64,000 bases of DNA, taken from an uncultured Eubacterium sp. (GTDB lineage Bacteria; Bacillota; Clostridia; Oscillospirales; CAG-272). The notes beneath the pieces are model-generated. The model searched no databases and was not told the origin of the DNA. It worked only from the letters and a program-made list of their open reading frames with translations. The translations under genes and the position numbers were made by a program. Position 1 is the stretch's first letter, and each line of letters opens with the position of its first letter. The stretch spans positions 20,176-84,175 of the forward strand of contig UQUT01000008.1 in NCBI GenBank assembly GCA_900544285.1, in the 5' to 3' direction. Below are positions 52,201 to 60,319 of the stretch, in pieces.

Positions 52201-52753
52201 TTTTGCGCTTTTTTTCATCATCGGCGAGCAATTTTGCCAAAAATGACTCCGTTCCGTCCTCCTCGGAAGAATCGAAAATATCCGCCCAGTCTTCGTCCGT
52301 AAGCTGTCCGTCATCGGGCTTTGCGCCTTCGCCATTGGGGCTGACAGCCTTGTCAAGCGCGCTTTTTATCGCCTTGCTCGGATCATCGAAAATGCAAGAA
52401 AGAAGCAGATCGACAGTCACCTTGTCGCGACCTTTTTCCTTTGCCAATGCGCTTGCCGCCCATATCTTGTTCTTCATATAAAGCTCGTCATAGAACGAAC
52501 TTTTTGCCTGACTTTCTTTGACATAAAGCATCAGATCGGTCATAAGCGAATAGCTGTCCGCCGTCGCCTTCGATATGACGCATTTTGCGTCCGCAAACTC
52601 TCCGGAAATGGGATCGTTCTCCGTACCAATCAGCTTGGCAATCGTCTCGCAGACAAATCTTTCCGCCGTGAAAGGTCCGACGCCGCTGCATTCTTCCTTG
52701 CTCGCTCCTCCCATAATCTCCGAAAAAAGCGCGCTCATTCTGATTTCATTCAT
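49256..52753 (-). CDS. ClpA-type AAA+ / receiver-like / FtsH-type AAA+ / M41 protease fusion
   Basis: This 1165-residue protein joins modules normally separate. Residues 1-135 are helical and vaguely Clp-N-like. Residues 220-460 form a ClpA D2-like AAA+ module (VYGQDNAV, GPPGVGKT at 263-270, LLFDEIEKAH, sensor ILTTNAG). Residues 540-660 look like a response-regulator receiver (LVFADED, FVLADM with Asp587, PIYILEN, FRQGARGVISR) lacking the usual Thr and Lys. Residues 735-965 are an FtsH AAA+ module (GPPGTGKT at 775-782, FVDEIDAIAKER, RRFDRRI). Residues 995-1165 are peptidase M41 with HEAGH (1001-1005) and Asp1078 in GASGDLD. No membrane helix is seen, unlike FtsH. Third gene of an operon with a phosphatase and an RCK-type protein. 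Confidence 0.9.
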   Translation of the reverse strand: MNEIRMSALFSEIMGGASKEECSGVGPFTAERFVCETIAKLIGTENDPISGEFADAKCVISKATADSYSLMTDLMLYVKESQAKSSFYDELYMKNKIWAASALAKEKGRDKVTVDLLLSCIFDDPSKAIKSALDKAVSPNGEGAKPDDGQLTDEDWADIFDSSEEDGTESFLAKLLADDEKKRKNGETGAAASSEKTLSPQEAKSEISALVSDIGRIRAELGDAVYGQDNAVNVFVTGYFQARMLSMMDKSRKRPRATFLFAGPPGVGKTFLAEKAAEVLKIPFMRFDMSEYADKEANLEFCGSDKVYKNAKQGNVTGFVSENPRCILLFDEIEKAHMCVIHLFLQMLDAGRLRDNYTDEEVSFSDAIIILTTNAGKQLYMESESGDFSSVSRKVIVKALQSDINPSTGAPYFPGAICSRFASGNVVMFNHISAHNLRAIAKKEIERHAGNFERTTGIKFCFDEKVYTALMFSEGGAADARSVRSRAETFFNDELYELLRLIAAEKVETGIDNIEKITVSVDLSRADAKISALFEPAEKIKVLVFADEDAVSACRADGSALEIFGTQDFEKAVEIIKNYEIGFVLADMGCGAQEADLEALNIEDVDSPARDFFRFLRERKHEMPIYILENGSSLSEEERVSFFRQGARGVISRAEGKEKLAEELSGIAFGLHQQASMISLAKENKLISFETAQTVSKDGKNAAIRLFDFRMIIAVESEDTKNVLSSVSTPNVHFSDVIGANDAKKELAYFVEYLKNAKKYTGTGVKAPRGVLLYGPPGTGKTMLARAMACESGVTFIAAEGNQFLKKYVGEGQEKVHELFKTARKYAPSVLFVDEIDAIAKERTGGEFSGARGEETLTAFLTEMDGFSSDPSKPVFVLAATNFDVEPGSGKSLDAALMRRFDRRIYIDLPGKADRIRFMNMKASANHAFAISADEIESIALRSTGMSLAELDSVMEFALRSAIREGSTDVTDAILDEAFETFNGGEVKKWDASQLERVARHEAGHTVVCCAGGEIPSYLTVVARGDHGGYMQHAEQEGKAIYTKDELLAKIRTSLGGRAAEIVYYGENDGISSGASGDLDSATYTAKRIVCTYGMDESVGLASTDIDDASMSAEARAAVGRILREQMEETIRIVSENRNKIDALVGELMVKNHLSGAEIEKIMKD

Positions 52754-52786
52754 TAAAACTTCTCCTTAAAAATATGTCAACTGGAT

Positions 52787-53434
52787 TTACAGGCTGTTAT
52801 TTATGTATCCGCAGTCGATTTTCCCGTCTATCTCGCGTATCCAGCAGTTTTTCGGATTGCGCTCATCATGATACCATTCAGGCGAATAATGGAACCAGCG
52901 CAGAAGGAATGTACGCAGGGTTGTCCCGTGAGTGAAGACGAAGAGGGTGTCGACTCCGTGCTTTTCATAGTCTCTGTATATCGTGCCCATGAACTGATGA
53001 ATCCTTATAGCGACGTCAAACGGGCTTTCTCCCATCGGCAGTCTTGCATAGAACTTCCCGAAATTGTTTCTCTGACGCATGTATTCCGCGTATTCAACGG
53101 GATACAGCTTTCCCCAGTCCTCCTCAGGAACGGAATCAAACAAGCCGAACTGTTGCTCTGTGAGCGTTATATCCTCTCTTATATCGCTTATGCCGAGGTA
53201 TTTGTTGAACTCATCGCAGGTCTGTCTCGTTCTTGCGTACGGGCTTCTCCATATACGCGCCTTCGACAGATCGACGCCGTGCTCGCGGCAATATTCTGCG
53301 AGCCACTTTCCGTTTTCCCTCGCCTGTTCTTTTCCCTTTTCGGTCAGCTCGACGAGATGATCCGGTAATCTTTTTACATAATTTTCTCCCGAATTCGCCT
53401 TCGACTCCCCATGTCTTATAAGAAATATGTGCAT
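52787..53434 (-). CDS. Histidine phosphatase superfamily protein
   Basis: The 215-residue enzyme of the phosphoglycerate mutase-like fold starts MHIFLIRHGESKAN, with the nucleophile His in RHG. A second Arg is in RSPYARTRQT, an acid residue follows in LTEQQFG, and the second His is in FVFTHGTTLRTFL. The substrate is unknown. It lies 16 bases after the RCK-type gene and 33 bases ahead of the AAA/M41 fusion gene, so it is probably co-transcribed and functionally linked with them. Confidence 0.9.
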   Translation of the reverse strand: MHIFLIRHGESKANSGENYVKRLPDHLVELTEKGKEQARENGKWLAEYCREHGVDLSKARIWRSPYARTRQTCDEFNKYLGISDIREDITLTEQQFGLFDSVPEEDWGKLYPVEYAEYMRQRNNFGKFYARLPMGESPFDVAIRIHQFMGTIYRDYEKHGVDTLFVFTHGTTLRTFLLRWFHYSPEWYHDERNPKNCWIREIDGKIDCGYINNSL

Positions 53435-53450
53435 AACAATGTCCTCCCTG

Positions 53451-55344
53451 TTATTTATTTTTCGATTTTATCCGCGTTCCGGAGCGGCTTCCCGATTTAA
53501 TGTCAGAATCAGCCGATTTTTTGCCCTGCGAAATTTCCTTGTAGCCTCCGACTCTTATGACAGTCTCCCTTTCGTCGCTCTGCAGATACATAGGCTTCAC
53601 AATGTCACTGTGCATTTTGCCGACGTCGCTCTTCCGGCTTCCGTATACATACCCTTCGGCACGCATATAGGCATTCCATCTTCTCTGTTCAAGGTCGATT
53701 ATCGTGTTCTTTTCCTCTTCGCTGCATGTGCTTATGGGCTTGTCCGCGCCGGGAATTCCGCAGTGCTTCCGCGCCACGATATGTATCGCAAGCGCGACGG
53801 ATGACCTGTAAAAATATTCATACTGCCAGAACTTCTTTTCCACCTCGACGTCGCCCTTCGCATAAGCCCTGTGACAGTTCAGTGCGTCCTCCTCCAGCTT
53901 TGAATTCATTATGACGTCCTCCGAATATGACGTTTCGATATCGCCTATGAATTCGATATTATAAGCCCCTTCATCATCACTCTTCGCCGCGCGCAGAGCC
54001 CGCACCTCATCGGAGTTATAGACGACCGTCCGGAGCTTCGGCTTTATGCCCATTCTTGCAAATATCGTTCTCAGTTCGGACGCTATCCGAACGTTCCCCT
54101 CGTCCACGCCTATGGCGACAAATGCATATGTTATATCCTTCATTTTGCCGACCGTGTCGGCAAAATTCTTCGTTCTTACATCAATTCCCGAATGTATCTT
54201 TATGTTATATTCCGGAGCGTCGCCGCCGCGTTTTCTGCGCTCCTCGTCGTTTTCGGCGGCGACAAGCTCAGGGCACGACATCATGAATTTCTGCCCCGCA
54301 AGCTCATCCATATCGAAAGCGTCGATTTCAAGGTCGTAGCCATCCATCTGACAGTACCATGAAAGCGCCTTGACCATCTCGATTCCGTGCTTACCGAGTC
54401 CGACAACGACAGCATGAATTTTCCTGTTGCCGCCTTCGGTTTCCGGCTCGCAGGCATCATCGAAAAGCTCGACGCCCTGCGTATAAAGCAAACGATTGAT
54501 AAGCGACTGAACCTCGTTTATCCTGCGGACTCTCACGGCGGTTCCGTCCGTGTGGTCGAGGAGTATTTCGCTCTCGGCGCCCGTTGTGAACGTGTAAAGC
54601 ACTGTCTCCGCATGCGATTTTCCGCTCTTATTTTCAGACTTACATTTGTTTATTAGCTTCAGAGATGAGGTCATGCTTTCCGCCTCTTTTCTGTTTATCG
54701 CAAAGAGATAAAGCGGCTTTGAACTGCTGTGTGCTCTGAGATTGAGGTCGACAATGTCCTTTTTGAAGCATATTGCGCGTATTTTATGCGCTTTTTCGAG
54801 AAATTCGTAATAATCGTCATCATCCTTTTCGTAAACGCCCGTAAACACAATTGCCGCTCTCAGATGATTTTTGCGTATATCGCCCGCAAGCGCTATCGAC
54901 TTTTCGTTCAGCTCCGAAAAGACATACATATCCCTGTATCTGCTCAGAGCGAAGCGCAGACCGGAAAGTATCCCTCTGAAAAGAGAGAGCACAAATCCGA
55001 AGGTCAGTATCGGTGCGATGACAAATAAAACCGAAAGAATCAGCGAATAATATGAATCCGAAACATATTCAAGTATCATCGAGGTATCTGCGTCAACCGT
55101 GAACACCTGAAACGCACCCTGAAATGAAAAAAAGTATTGCTTTCGCGACGCGTGCGTCCGTTTCCGCGCATATCTCGCGATAGACCGGCAAAAGCAGGAT
55201 GAACGTCGATATGAACGTCCCCGCAAATATAATCCCGAACGGCTTTACAAGCCTCCCCGCTCTCTTAAGGCTGAGCGCAATCGCCAGAAAAGCCGACAAT
55301 GTCAGGATAAAAAGTGCCACAACAGCATAAATTACCCAACTCAT
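53451..55344 (-). CDS. Membrane-anchored RCK/TrkA-N-like protein with apparent frameshift
   Basis: Two frames must be joined to give a sensible protein of about 630 residues. Frame 1 starts at ATG 55344 (GGAGGG upstream) and encodes two helices (WVIYAVVALFILTLSAFLAI and PFGIIFAGTFISTFILLLPV). It stops at 55093. Frame 2 continues from the A7 run at 55127-55133 (T7 on the coding strand). Dropping one T joins ARVAKAILF to SFQGAFQVFTVDADTS, another helix (LILSVLFVIAPILTFGFVL) and a large cytoplasmic part with two Rossmann-like domains (AAIVFTGVYEK; AVVVGLGKHGIEMVKAL). The layout recalls the neighbouring CASTOR-like channel. It could be a sequencing error, a real mutation or slippage. Confidence 0.65.
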
Positions 55345-55383
55345 AATGTATCCCTCCACGTTGTCTTAATTTGGCTCATTTTT

Positions 55384-55412
55384 ATTATAATTGCTTGTGG
55401 TAATCTTGTCAA
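55384..55412 (-). promoter_or_regulatory. Promoter of the RCK-phosphatase-AAA/M41 operon
   Basis: On the minus strand TTGACA, 17 bases, TATAAT: both hexamers are perfect consensus, about 35 bases ahead of the start. Confidence 0.85.
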
Positions 55413-55487
55413 TAGAATGTTGCTTTTTGTCAGAAAAGCTGATATAAAGTCGCAATTTATATCAATCTGAAGCGCGGGAAACATATA

Positions 55488-55527
55488 AAAATACGCCCAC
55501 GGAAAGTAAATCCGCGGACGCATTTTT
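55488..55527 (-). terminator. Terminator-like hairpin after the CASTOR-like gene
   Basis: AATGCGTCCGCGG pairs with CCGTGGGCGTATT with three mismatches, followed by TTTTATATG on the minus strand. Confidence 0.55.
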
Positions 55528-55545
55528 TATGTTATTTGCTTTGTC

Positions 55546-57636
55546 TCAATGGTTGCTGAATATTATCAGCTTATCCTTTTCATCCAGCTCGACGTTGATT
55601 TCCTCCTGCTTTCCGGAGAAAAGCACCATCTCCCCGCCGGGCTTGATATAACCGATAACGATTGATTTGTTATCGTCAGGGGTTGCGTCATAAACGGCGC
55701 GGATAAGCTCATATGCCGTGCACGGCGCGGGGATTTCATCAAAGAATCTGCGCACTTTCTTTATATAAAGCTCCTTACTGTCATATTTGCCGACGCCGAG
55801 CTCGTCATATGTCAGAATATCCTTGTAGAACTCATAAAGCGATTCCTTTGTGCTTATCTGAGTCATCATTTTTGAAATGTATCTGTTACTGAGAATGACG
55901 TTGTTTACGCTGTAGCTACGGACAACGTCATAATTTTTCGGATTCACTATCTCAACGACAACGTCAATGCTTTCCTTGTCGAAGTCCGGAATACGGTTGA
56001 CATGCTCCTGAATGATATCCTGAACATAAATGAGATATGTGAGCGCGTTTGCGTCGATATCCTCCGAAAGTGCCATATCATCCGAAAGAATCAGGATACT
56101 TGCGTCCTGCTCACAGCTGTCGACAAAATCGGATATCTCCTTCTTTATTATGTCGCCGTCATATACGTCCGCCTCAATCGTCTTGCGGACATAAGGATAA
56201 TCCCTGTAATAATTGCGCTTTTCAAGATTTTTCTTATCGTCTATGACAATGATGTTCAGAATATCTTCGCCTTCCCTGTTCCATTCGTTATGGAATGACT
56301 GGAATCCGTCCATTATCTCCTTGCTGTTGCTGTTGTGACCGACGATAACAACGTTTCGTCTTTCAAGCCAGAAATGACGGTTCATTCTAACGGGGAACGT
56401 CACAGCCGGAAGCGCCGCTTTTGGCTTGTCGTCACATTCTTCGTTTGCAACAAAGAAGCCTTCCCTTCCTGTTTTAACATCCATTATCGTAAGCGGGATT
56501 GAAGTATCGCTGCCCTTCAGCATGGACGAAACGAAATCTTTTCCCTTCTCCGAACCGTCAACAGTCTTGCAGAAGAACTCTGCGCCCTTGTTTGAAAACA
56601 GCTCGCCGTATACAAAGTTGAGCTCGGGCATGATCGAAAACTGCGAGAGGAGTTGACCGAGTATCCTGTTGACGGGCACGGGAATGATATTGCATTTGCC
56701 CAGATTTTCCTTGTGCAATATAATCTTATCGACAACGCTCGCCGTCCAGTCGTCATCAACCTCGACAATTATCACCTGATCGTCAGCCGAAGCCTCGGAG
56801 CCTGTTATCTCCGCAACCTGAACAAGTGTCTTTATAGTGTTCGCATTACCCTTTTCGTTCTTTTCGATACGCTCCGAAAGCTCATATTTGCACGTCGCGT
56901 TCTGAACGTCCCTGCCGAGAATTATGACAGACTTTGCCTGCAAAAGCGAAATATCGTTGAGCTGTTTGGTCGAATATGTGTCGCCCTCTCTGATGATTAT
57001 CGTCAGTCTGTTTCTCAGCTTGTTTCTGTTTATGTATCTGATTCTTTCAAAGAGTCCCTTATCTTTACATTCTTCGGATATCCGCTTGTTTTCGGATTTC
57101 ATTGTCACGGAGATACGCTCGTCAATCTCCTTTTTGACGTCATCCGCACCGGAAGGCACCAAAATGATGACAACTTCCTTTTTGTTTGAATAGAGCATGT
57201 CGTTTATAACTTCCGACGCCCTCGAATTCCAGTTCAGAATTACGGTGTGTCCCGACACTTGAATTGCGCGGTTTCCCGAATTTGAATTCTCAATGAAGTT
57301 TGAAATATAGTTTGTGACGTAACCGATGATAGCACCCGTGAACGTGATCATTCCGACGAATATCGTCACAAGGCAAACAATTATCAGCGCGACGCTCGTC
57401 TGCCCTATGTCCTGCACGACAAACTGGATACAGCCTGCGTCAAGTATCATGCTTATGGTATAGAAAATCGACTCAAAAAATCCGTCGTTTTTGAGCGACT
57501 CCGGCGAAAGCGCCGAGATGAGCAGTGCCGATATCACAAGCAGCACTATGTTCAAAAGAAATATCGCAAAGAGGATTGCCCTTGACGGATTCTTTACGAT
57601 ATACACACTTATCCATTCTTTGATTTTTCGTTTCAT
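55546..57636 (-). CDS. CASTOR/POLLUX-like ion channel with RCK domains
   Basis: The 696-residue protein has helix 1 (AILFAIFLLNIVLLVISALL) and a pore-like segment (FFESIFYTISMILDAGCIQF). Helix 2 (VALIIVCLVTIFVGMITFTGAI) then leads to cytoplasmic nucleotide-binding domains starting GHTVILNWNSRASEVIND, with a second RCK-like unit NVVIVGHNSNSKEIMDG. The DAG filter-like motif and the HTVILNW segment match the CASTOR/POLLUX/SYM8 family of plant nuclear ion channels and their bacterial relatives. It is transcribed from its own promoter and ends just before the RCK-AAA/M41 operon. Confidence 0.82.
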   Translation of the reverse strand: MKRKIKEWISVYIVKNPSRAILFAIFLLNIVLLVISALLISALSPESLKNDGFFESIFYTISMILDAGCIQFVVQDIGQTSVALIIVCLVTIFVGMITFTGAIIGYVTNYISNFIENSNSGNRAIQVSGHTVILNWNSRASEVINDMLYSNKKEVVIILVPSGADDVKKEIDERISVTMKSENKRISEECKDKGLFERIRYINRNKLRNRLTIIIREGDTYSTKQLNDISLLQAKSVIILGRDVQNATCKYELSERIEKNEKGNANTIKTLVQVAEITGSEASADDQVIIVEVDDDWTASVVDKIILHKENLGKCNIIPVPVNRILGQLLSQFSIMPELNFVYGELFSNKGAEFFCKTVDGSEKGKDFVSSMLKGSDTSIPLTIMDVKTGREGFFVANEECDDKPKAALPAVTFPVRMNRHFWLERRNVVIVGHNSNSKEIMDGFQSFHNEWNREGEDILNIIVIDDKKNLEKRNYYRDYPYVRKTIEADVYDGDIIKKEISDFVDSCEQDASILILSDDMALSEDIDANALTYLIYVQDIIQEHVNRIPDFDKESIDVVVEIVNPKNYDVVRSYSVNNVILSNRYISKMMTQISTKESLYEFYKDILTYDELGVGKYDSKELYIKKVRRFFDEIPAPCTAYELIRAVYDATPDDNKSIVIGYIKPGGEMVLFSGKQEEINVELDEKDKLIIFSNH

Positions 57637-57732
57637 AAATTTCTCCGGTCTTTATCTTTGATGTCCTGGCAGAACAAATACAAAGACGCACTTTTTTGTC
57701 ATTGCGTGCCGTATTTTGTCAGCCATAAGACA

Positions 57733-57761
57733 AGTATACCTGTTTTGCACAGACAAGTCAA
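57733..57761 (-). promoter_or_regulatory. Promoter of the CASTOR-like channel gene
   Basis: On the minus strand TTGACT, 17 bases, TATACT. The leader of about 90 bases holds an unassisted 24-codon frame that I do not call. Confidence 0.75.
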
Positions 57762-57821
57762 TAGGTTGTGACAAAATATTCCAAAATAAATCCATATTTT
57801 TTCAGCAATATGCCGCTTGCG

Positions 57822-57857
57822 GAAAAATAACTGCGCCGCGCAACTGCGCGGCGCAGT
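57822..57857 (-). terminator. Terminator after the zinc-ribbon gene
   Basis: ACTGCGCCGCGC and its complement form a very stable stem followed by TATTTTTCC on the minus strand. Confidence 0.85.
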
Positions 57858-57867
57858 TTGGGATTTT

Positions 57868-59304
57868 TTATCTCGCCTTTGTCAGCTCGTTGTTTATTTC
57901 ATTGATTCTCTTGTTGAGAGGATCAATCTTTTCGCGAATGGCTTTCTGCGCCGCATTGACTTTTCCCTCAAGTGTTTTAACCTTGGCGCTAACCGTATCG
58001 ATTTCCTCCTGAATGGCTTTTTTCTCCTTGATTTTGAAAATTCCGAGAGACTCTCGCTTTACCAAAAGAGAGCGCAGTTGCTTGCTCGCCTCATCCTTTT
58101 CCGCTTTTTCGGGAACATTTTCAAGCTCGGTTTCCAGCTCGCTCACCTGTTTTTTCAAAGAGGCAGCTTCCTCTTCAAGCGTCTTTTTCTCTTCTGCGTG
58201 TTCAGCCCAATATTCTTCAAAGCGTTTCTTTGCTTCTTCCTCTGCCGCTTTGCGCGCTTCTTCTTCCGCTTTACGCTTCGCCTCTTCTTCTGCTCTCTCC
58301 TCTTCTTTTTTCGCATTTTCAAGCTCGGCTATTTTTTTGTTATATTCGGCAATCTTATTTCTGCGATTCTGCTTTGCCGAATCCGTAAGCATCCATTCCT
58401 TATTCCAGTAGCTACCTCCGTAAGAGCTGTAATCACGTTTCCAAGAGCAACTGTCGATTATCATTTGCTGATAATAAGCCGCGTTTTTATAACGCTTAAT
58501 ATTCCGTTCGTCATCATCGTCTGATAAGGCAATTGCAAACTCAAGCAGTCCTATGCAACAATCTGTTTTTTCGATGAATCTCTGCCATTCGTATTTGTTT
58601 GCGCGATCATCGGGGTCATTCGGGTCTCCGTTGTATTCGGGGAAAATAACATTACTAAAAGCATCCACAACAGCGTTATTTACGTTCGTCGGAAATTGTT
58701 CAAATGCAGAAAGCGGATTAACACCTATTCCGGTTGCTTCAATGAATTGCCCCAAAACAAGAGTCATTTCTTTCCAGTCGGAAATTATGAAATTTTTGTT
58801 TTCCTCGCAGGGGTTTTTCGCGAAATTATCCGTGCGCAGAGACAGCATCGCATTGGTAAGTCTGGTTATCGGATCGACCGCCTCTTCTTTAACCGCTTCT
58901 TTTTCATCCTCGGGAGCATTTTCAATAGCTTTTGCAAATGCGGAAACACTCTCCGAAAGCCTCGGATTGCGAAGGGTCGACTGCCATCCCGCCGCTTGTC
59001 CCTTTATGAGCCACGCCCTGTAATTTGTGACGTCGATTTCAATTATCTTGTTGCAATACGATTCCGCCTCTTCGTTGTTTTCTGCAGAAAGCGCATTTTC
59101 CGCCATTTTGAGGTAATTTTCAATCCTCTTTGAATTGTCCGCCTGCGGAGCGGCTACCGGAGCGGCAACTGTTGCGCCGCCTTCGCTGAGCTTTTCTCTC
59201 AGTCTCTCAGTGCTGTATTCCATTCCGCAATTACTGCACACGCCCGTTCCGCCCGAGCCCATTACGATTTTTCCTCCGCAGAGGTCACAAACCAATACTG
59301 CCAT
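57868..59304 (-). CDS. Zinc-ribbon, TPR-like and coiled-coil protein
   Basis: The 478-residue protein begins with a four-cysteine zinc ribbon (Cys6, Cys9, Cys23, Cys26: VCDLCGGKI and VCSNCGMEY). A TPR-like helical part (about 55-130) contains ENALSAENNEEAESYCNKII and NYRAWLIKGQAAGW. A long Glu/Lys/Ala-rich coiled coil (about 320-478) closes the protein. Proteins of this layout are common near uncharacterised Firmicutes gene clusters and are thought to be scaffolds. No enzyme motif is seen. GGAGG is 7 bases ahead of the ATG. It lies upstream of, and on the same strand as, the channel and AAA/M41 operons. Confidence 0.75.
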   Translation of the reverse strand: MAVLVCDLCGGKIVMGSGGTGVCSNCGMEYSTERLREKLSEGGATVAAPVAAPQADNSKRIENYLKMAENALSAENNEEAESYCNKIIEIDVTNYRAWLIKGQAAGWQSTLRNPRLSESVSAFAKAIENAPEDEKEAVKEEAVDPITRLTNAMLSLRTDNFAKNPCEENKNFIISDWKEMTLVLGQFIEATGIGVNPLSAFEQFPTNVNNAVVDAFSNVIFPEYNGDPNDPDDRANKYEWQRFIEKTDCCIGLLEFAIALSDDDDERNIKRYKNAAYYQQMIIDSCSWKRDYSSYGGSYWNKEWMLTDSAKQNRRNKIAEYNKKIAELENAKKEEERAEEEAKRKAEEEARKAAEEEAKKRFEEYWAEHAEEKKTLEEEAASLKKQVSELETELENVPEKAEKDEASKQLRSLLVKRESLGIFKIKEKKAIQEEIDTVSAKVKTLEGKVNAAQKAIREKIDPLNKRINEINNELTKAR

Positions 59305-59334
59305 AACAAATCCTCCGAATATGTTAAAATGTTA

Positions 59335-59360
59335 TAAAAAATATCACCCGCGGGAGATAT
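59335..59360 (-). promoter_or_regulatory. Palindrome and T tract at the start of the zinc-ribbon transcript
   Basis: ATATC-A-CCCGCGGG-A-GATAT (59341-59360) is palindromic but for the two spacer bases, and on the minus strand is followed by TTTTTT. It lies 5-25 bases past the expected transcription start, so it could be an operator or an attenuator. Confidence 0.5.
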
Positions 59361-59371
59361 CACCTGTAATT

Positions 59372-59400
59372 ATTGTACATTTAGTCCTGTATTAAGTCAA
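59372..59400 (-). promoter_or_regulatory. Promoter of the zinc-ribbon gene
   Basis: On the minus strand TTGACT, 17 bases, TACAAT. Confidence 0.65.
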
Positions 59401-59716
59401 CTATCCGATTTGGTGAAAAAGTCGCGCATTTGGGGATTTTTCGGCGCGTCCGCATACAAAAAAAGTAAGATATCCAAATTTTCGCGCCGTTCGCTCTAGT
59501 ATTTTGGTTTAAGTTCCGTTTTAATCCAGTCGACGTTTTTTCATATCTTCTCCGTTTTGACTCATGATGCCGTTTCATAACGGCACTTATCCGATTGTTC
59601 AAATACGCGTTTTTTGATAAAAAACAACGGTCTGCAAGTTTTCTTGCAGACCGTTATGATTGTGCGAACGACAAATATACAATGTGAATTCCTTGTCTGA
59701 TGCCGACACTGTTTAA
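59401..59716. other. Intergenic stretch without a supported gene
   Basis: Apart from the hairpin at 59626-59655 I see no gene here; a short open frame on the minus strand (59381-59602) has no ribosome site and odd composition. Confidence 0.6.
59626..59655 (-). terminator. Terminator after the two-helix hypothetical gene
   Basis: AACGGTCTGCAAG and its complement with a TTTT loop; on the minus strand GTTTTTTATC follows. Confidence 0.75.
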
Positions 59717-60259
59717 TTATGTTTCTTTATATATTTCGTCGCCGTGTTTATCCAATTCAGCGTTTTCTTCGCAATAAAAATCATATTCATAAAACAATGC
59801 TTCTTTTATCGCTTCCAAATTATCATAAATACTTGTTCCAACGCTTTTCCAATCTCCCGTATTATAATCATATTCTTGAACAGACAGCCTGAATGTGTCC
59901 CCTTGCTTCAAGATCAGTGCTCGATCGGTATTTGCAAAATCAAACCATACATAATCATAATCACCGGGCTCAATTCCTGAATATTTATCGGCCTCCCATT
60001 GAGCAAGAATCTCTTTGTCTCGATTCTTATTAATTCTAAAACCCAAATAAGCACACAGAGACATTACGCCAAGAATAATTATCTCTTCAATTAAAAAGAT
60101 AAAAAACAGACGCCAATCACGCTGTGAAAATTCAGAGAATGGCTTATCTCCCGTCCAACTGACCGTGCGATAAATATTTACAAATAATAAAACTGAACAA
60201 ATAAAAACAACAATTAAGTAAATCCAATATCGTTTTGGATATGGAAATCGCTTGCCCAT
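59717..60259 (-). CDS. Hypothetical two-helix membrane protein
   Basis: The 180-residue protein is not recognised. It has two hydrophobic helices (WIYLIVVFICSVLLFVNIY and FFIFLIEEIIILGVMSLCAY). A soluble C-terminal domain follows with DYVWFDFANTDRALILKQGD, and the tail is very acidic. The AT-rich composition is unlike the core genes and fits the accessory region. The start is preceded by GGCGGTGATGAG. Confidence 0.6.
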   Translation of the reverse strand: MGKRFPYPKRYWIYLIVVFICSVLLFVNIYRTVSWTGDKPFSEFSQRDWRLFFIFLIEEIIILGVMSLCAYLGFRINKNRDKEILAQWEADKYSGIEPGDYDYVWFDFANTDRALILKQGDTFRLSVQEYDYNTGDWKSVGTSIYDNLEAIKEALFYEYDFYCEENAELDKHGDEIYKET

Positions 60260-60280
60260 CTCATCACCGCCTTTTCTTTT

Positions 60281-60308
60281 ATTGTATCATTTAATAATCA
60301 TTTTTCAA
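60281..60308 (-). promoter_or_regulatory. Promoter of the two-helix hypothetical gene
   Basis: On the minus strand TTGAAA, 16 bases, TACAAT, directly beside the left direct repeat. Confidence 0.55.
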
Positions 60309-60319
60309 CTATTTCTATA

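Noticed and set aside
57637..57732. 24-codon upstream frame in the leader of the CASTOR-like gene
   Set aside because: No ribosome site lies ahead of its ATG, and nothing suggests a leader peptide.
59381..59602. 73-codon minus-strand frame between two terminators
   Set aside because: Very rich in Arg, Lys and Asn, no ribosome site, and it overlaps the promoter of the zinc-ribbon gene.
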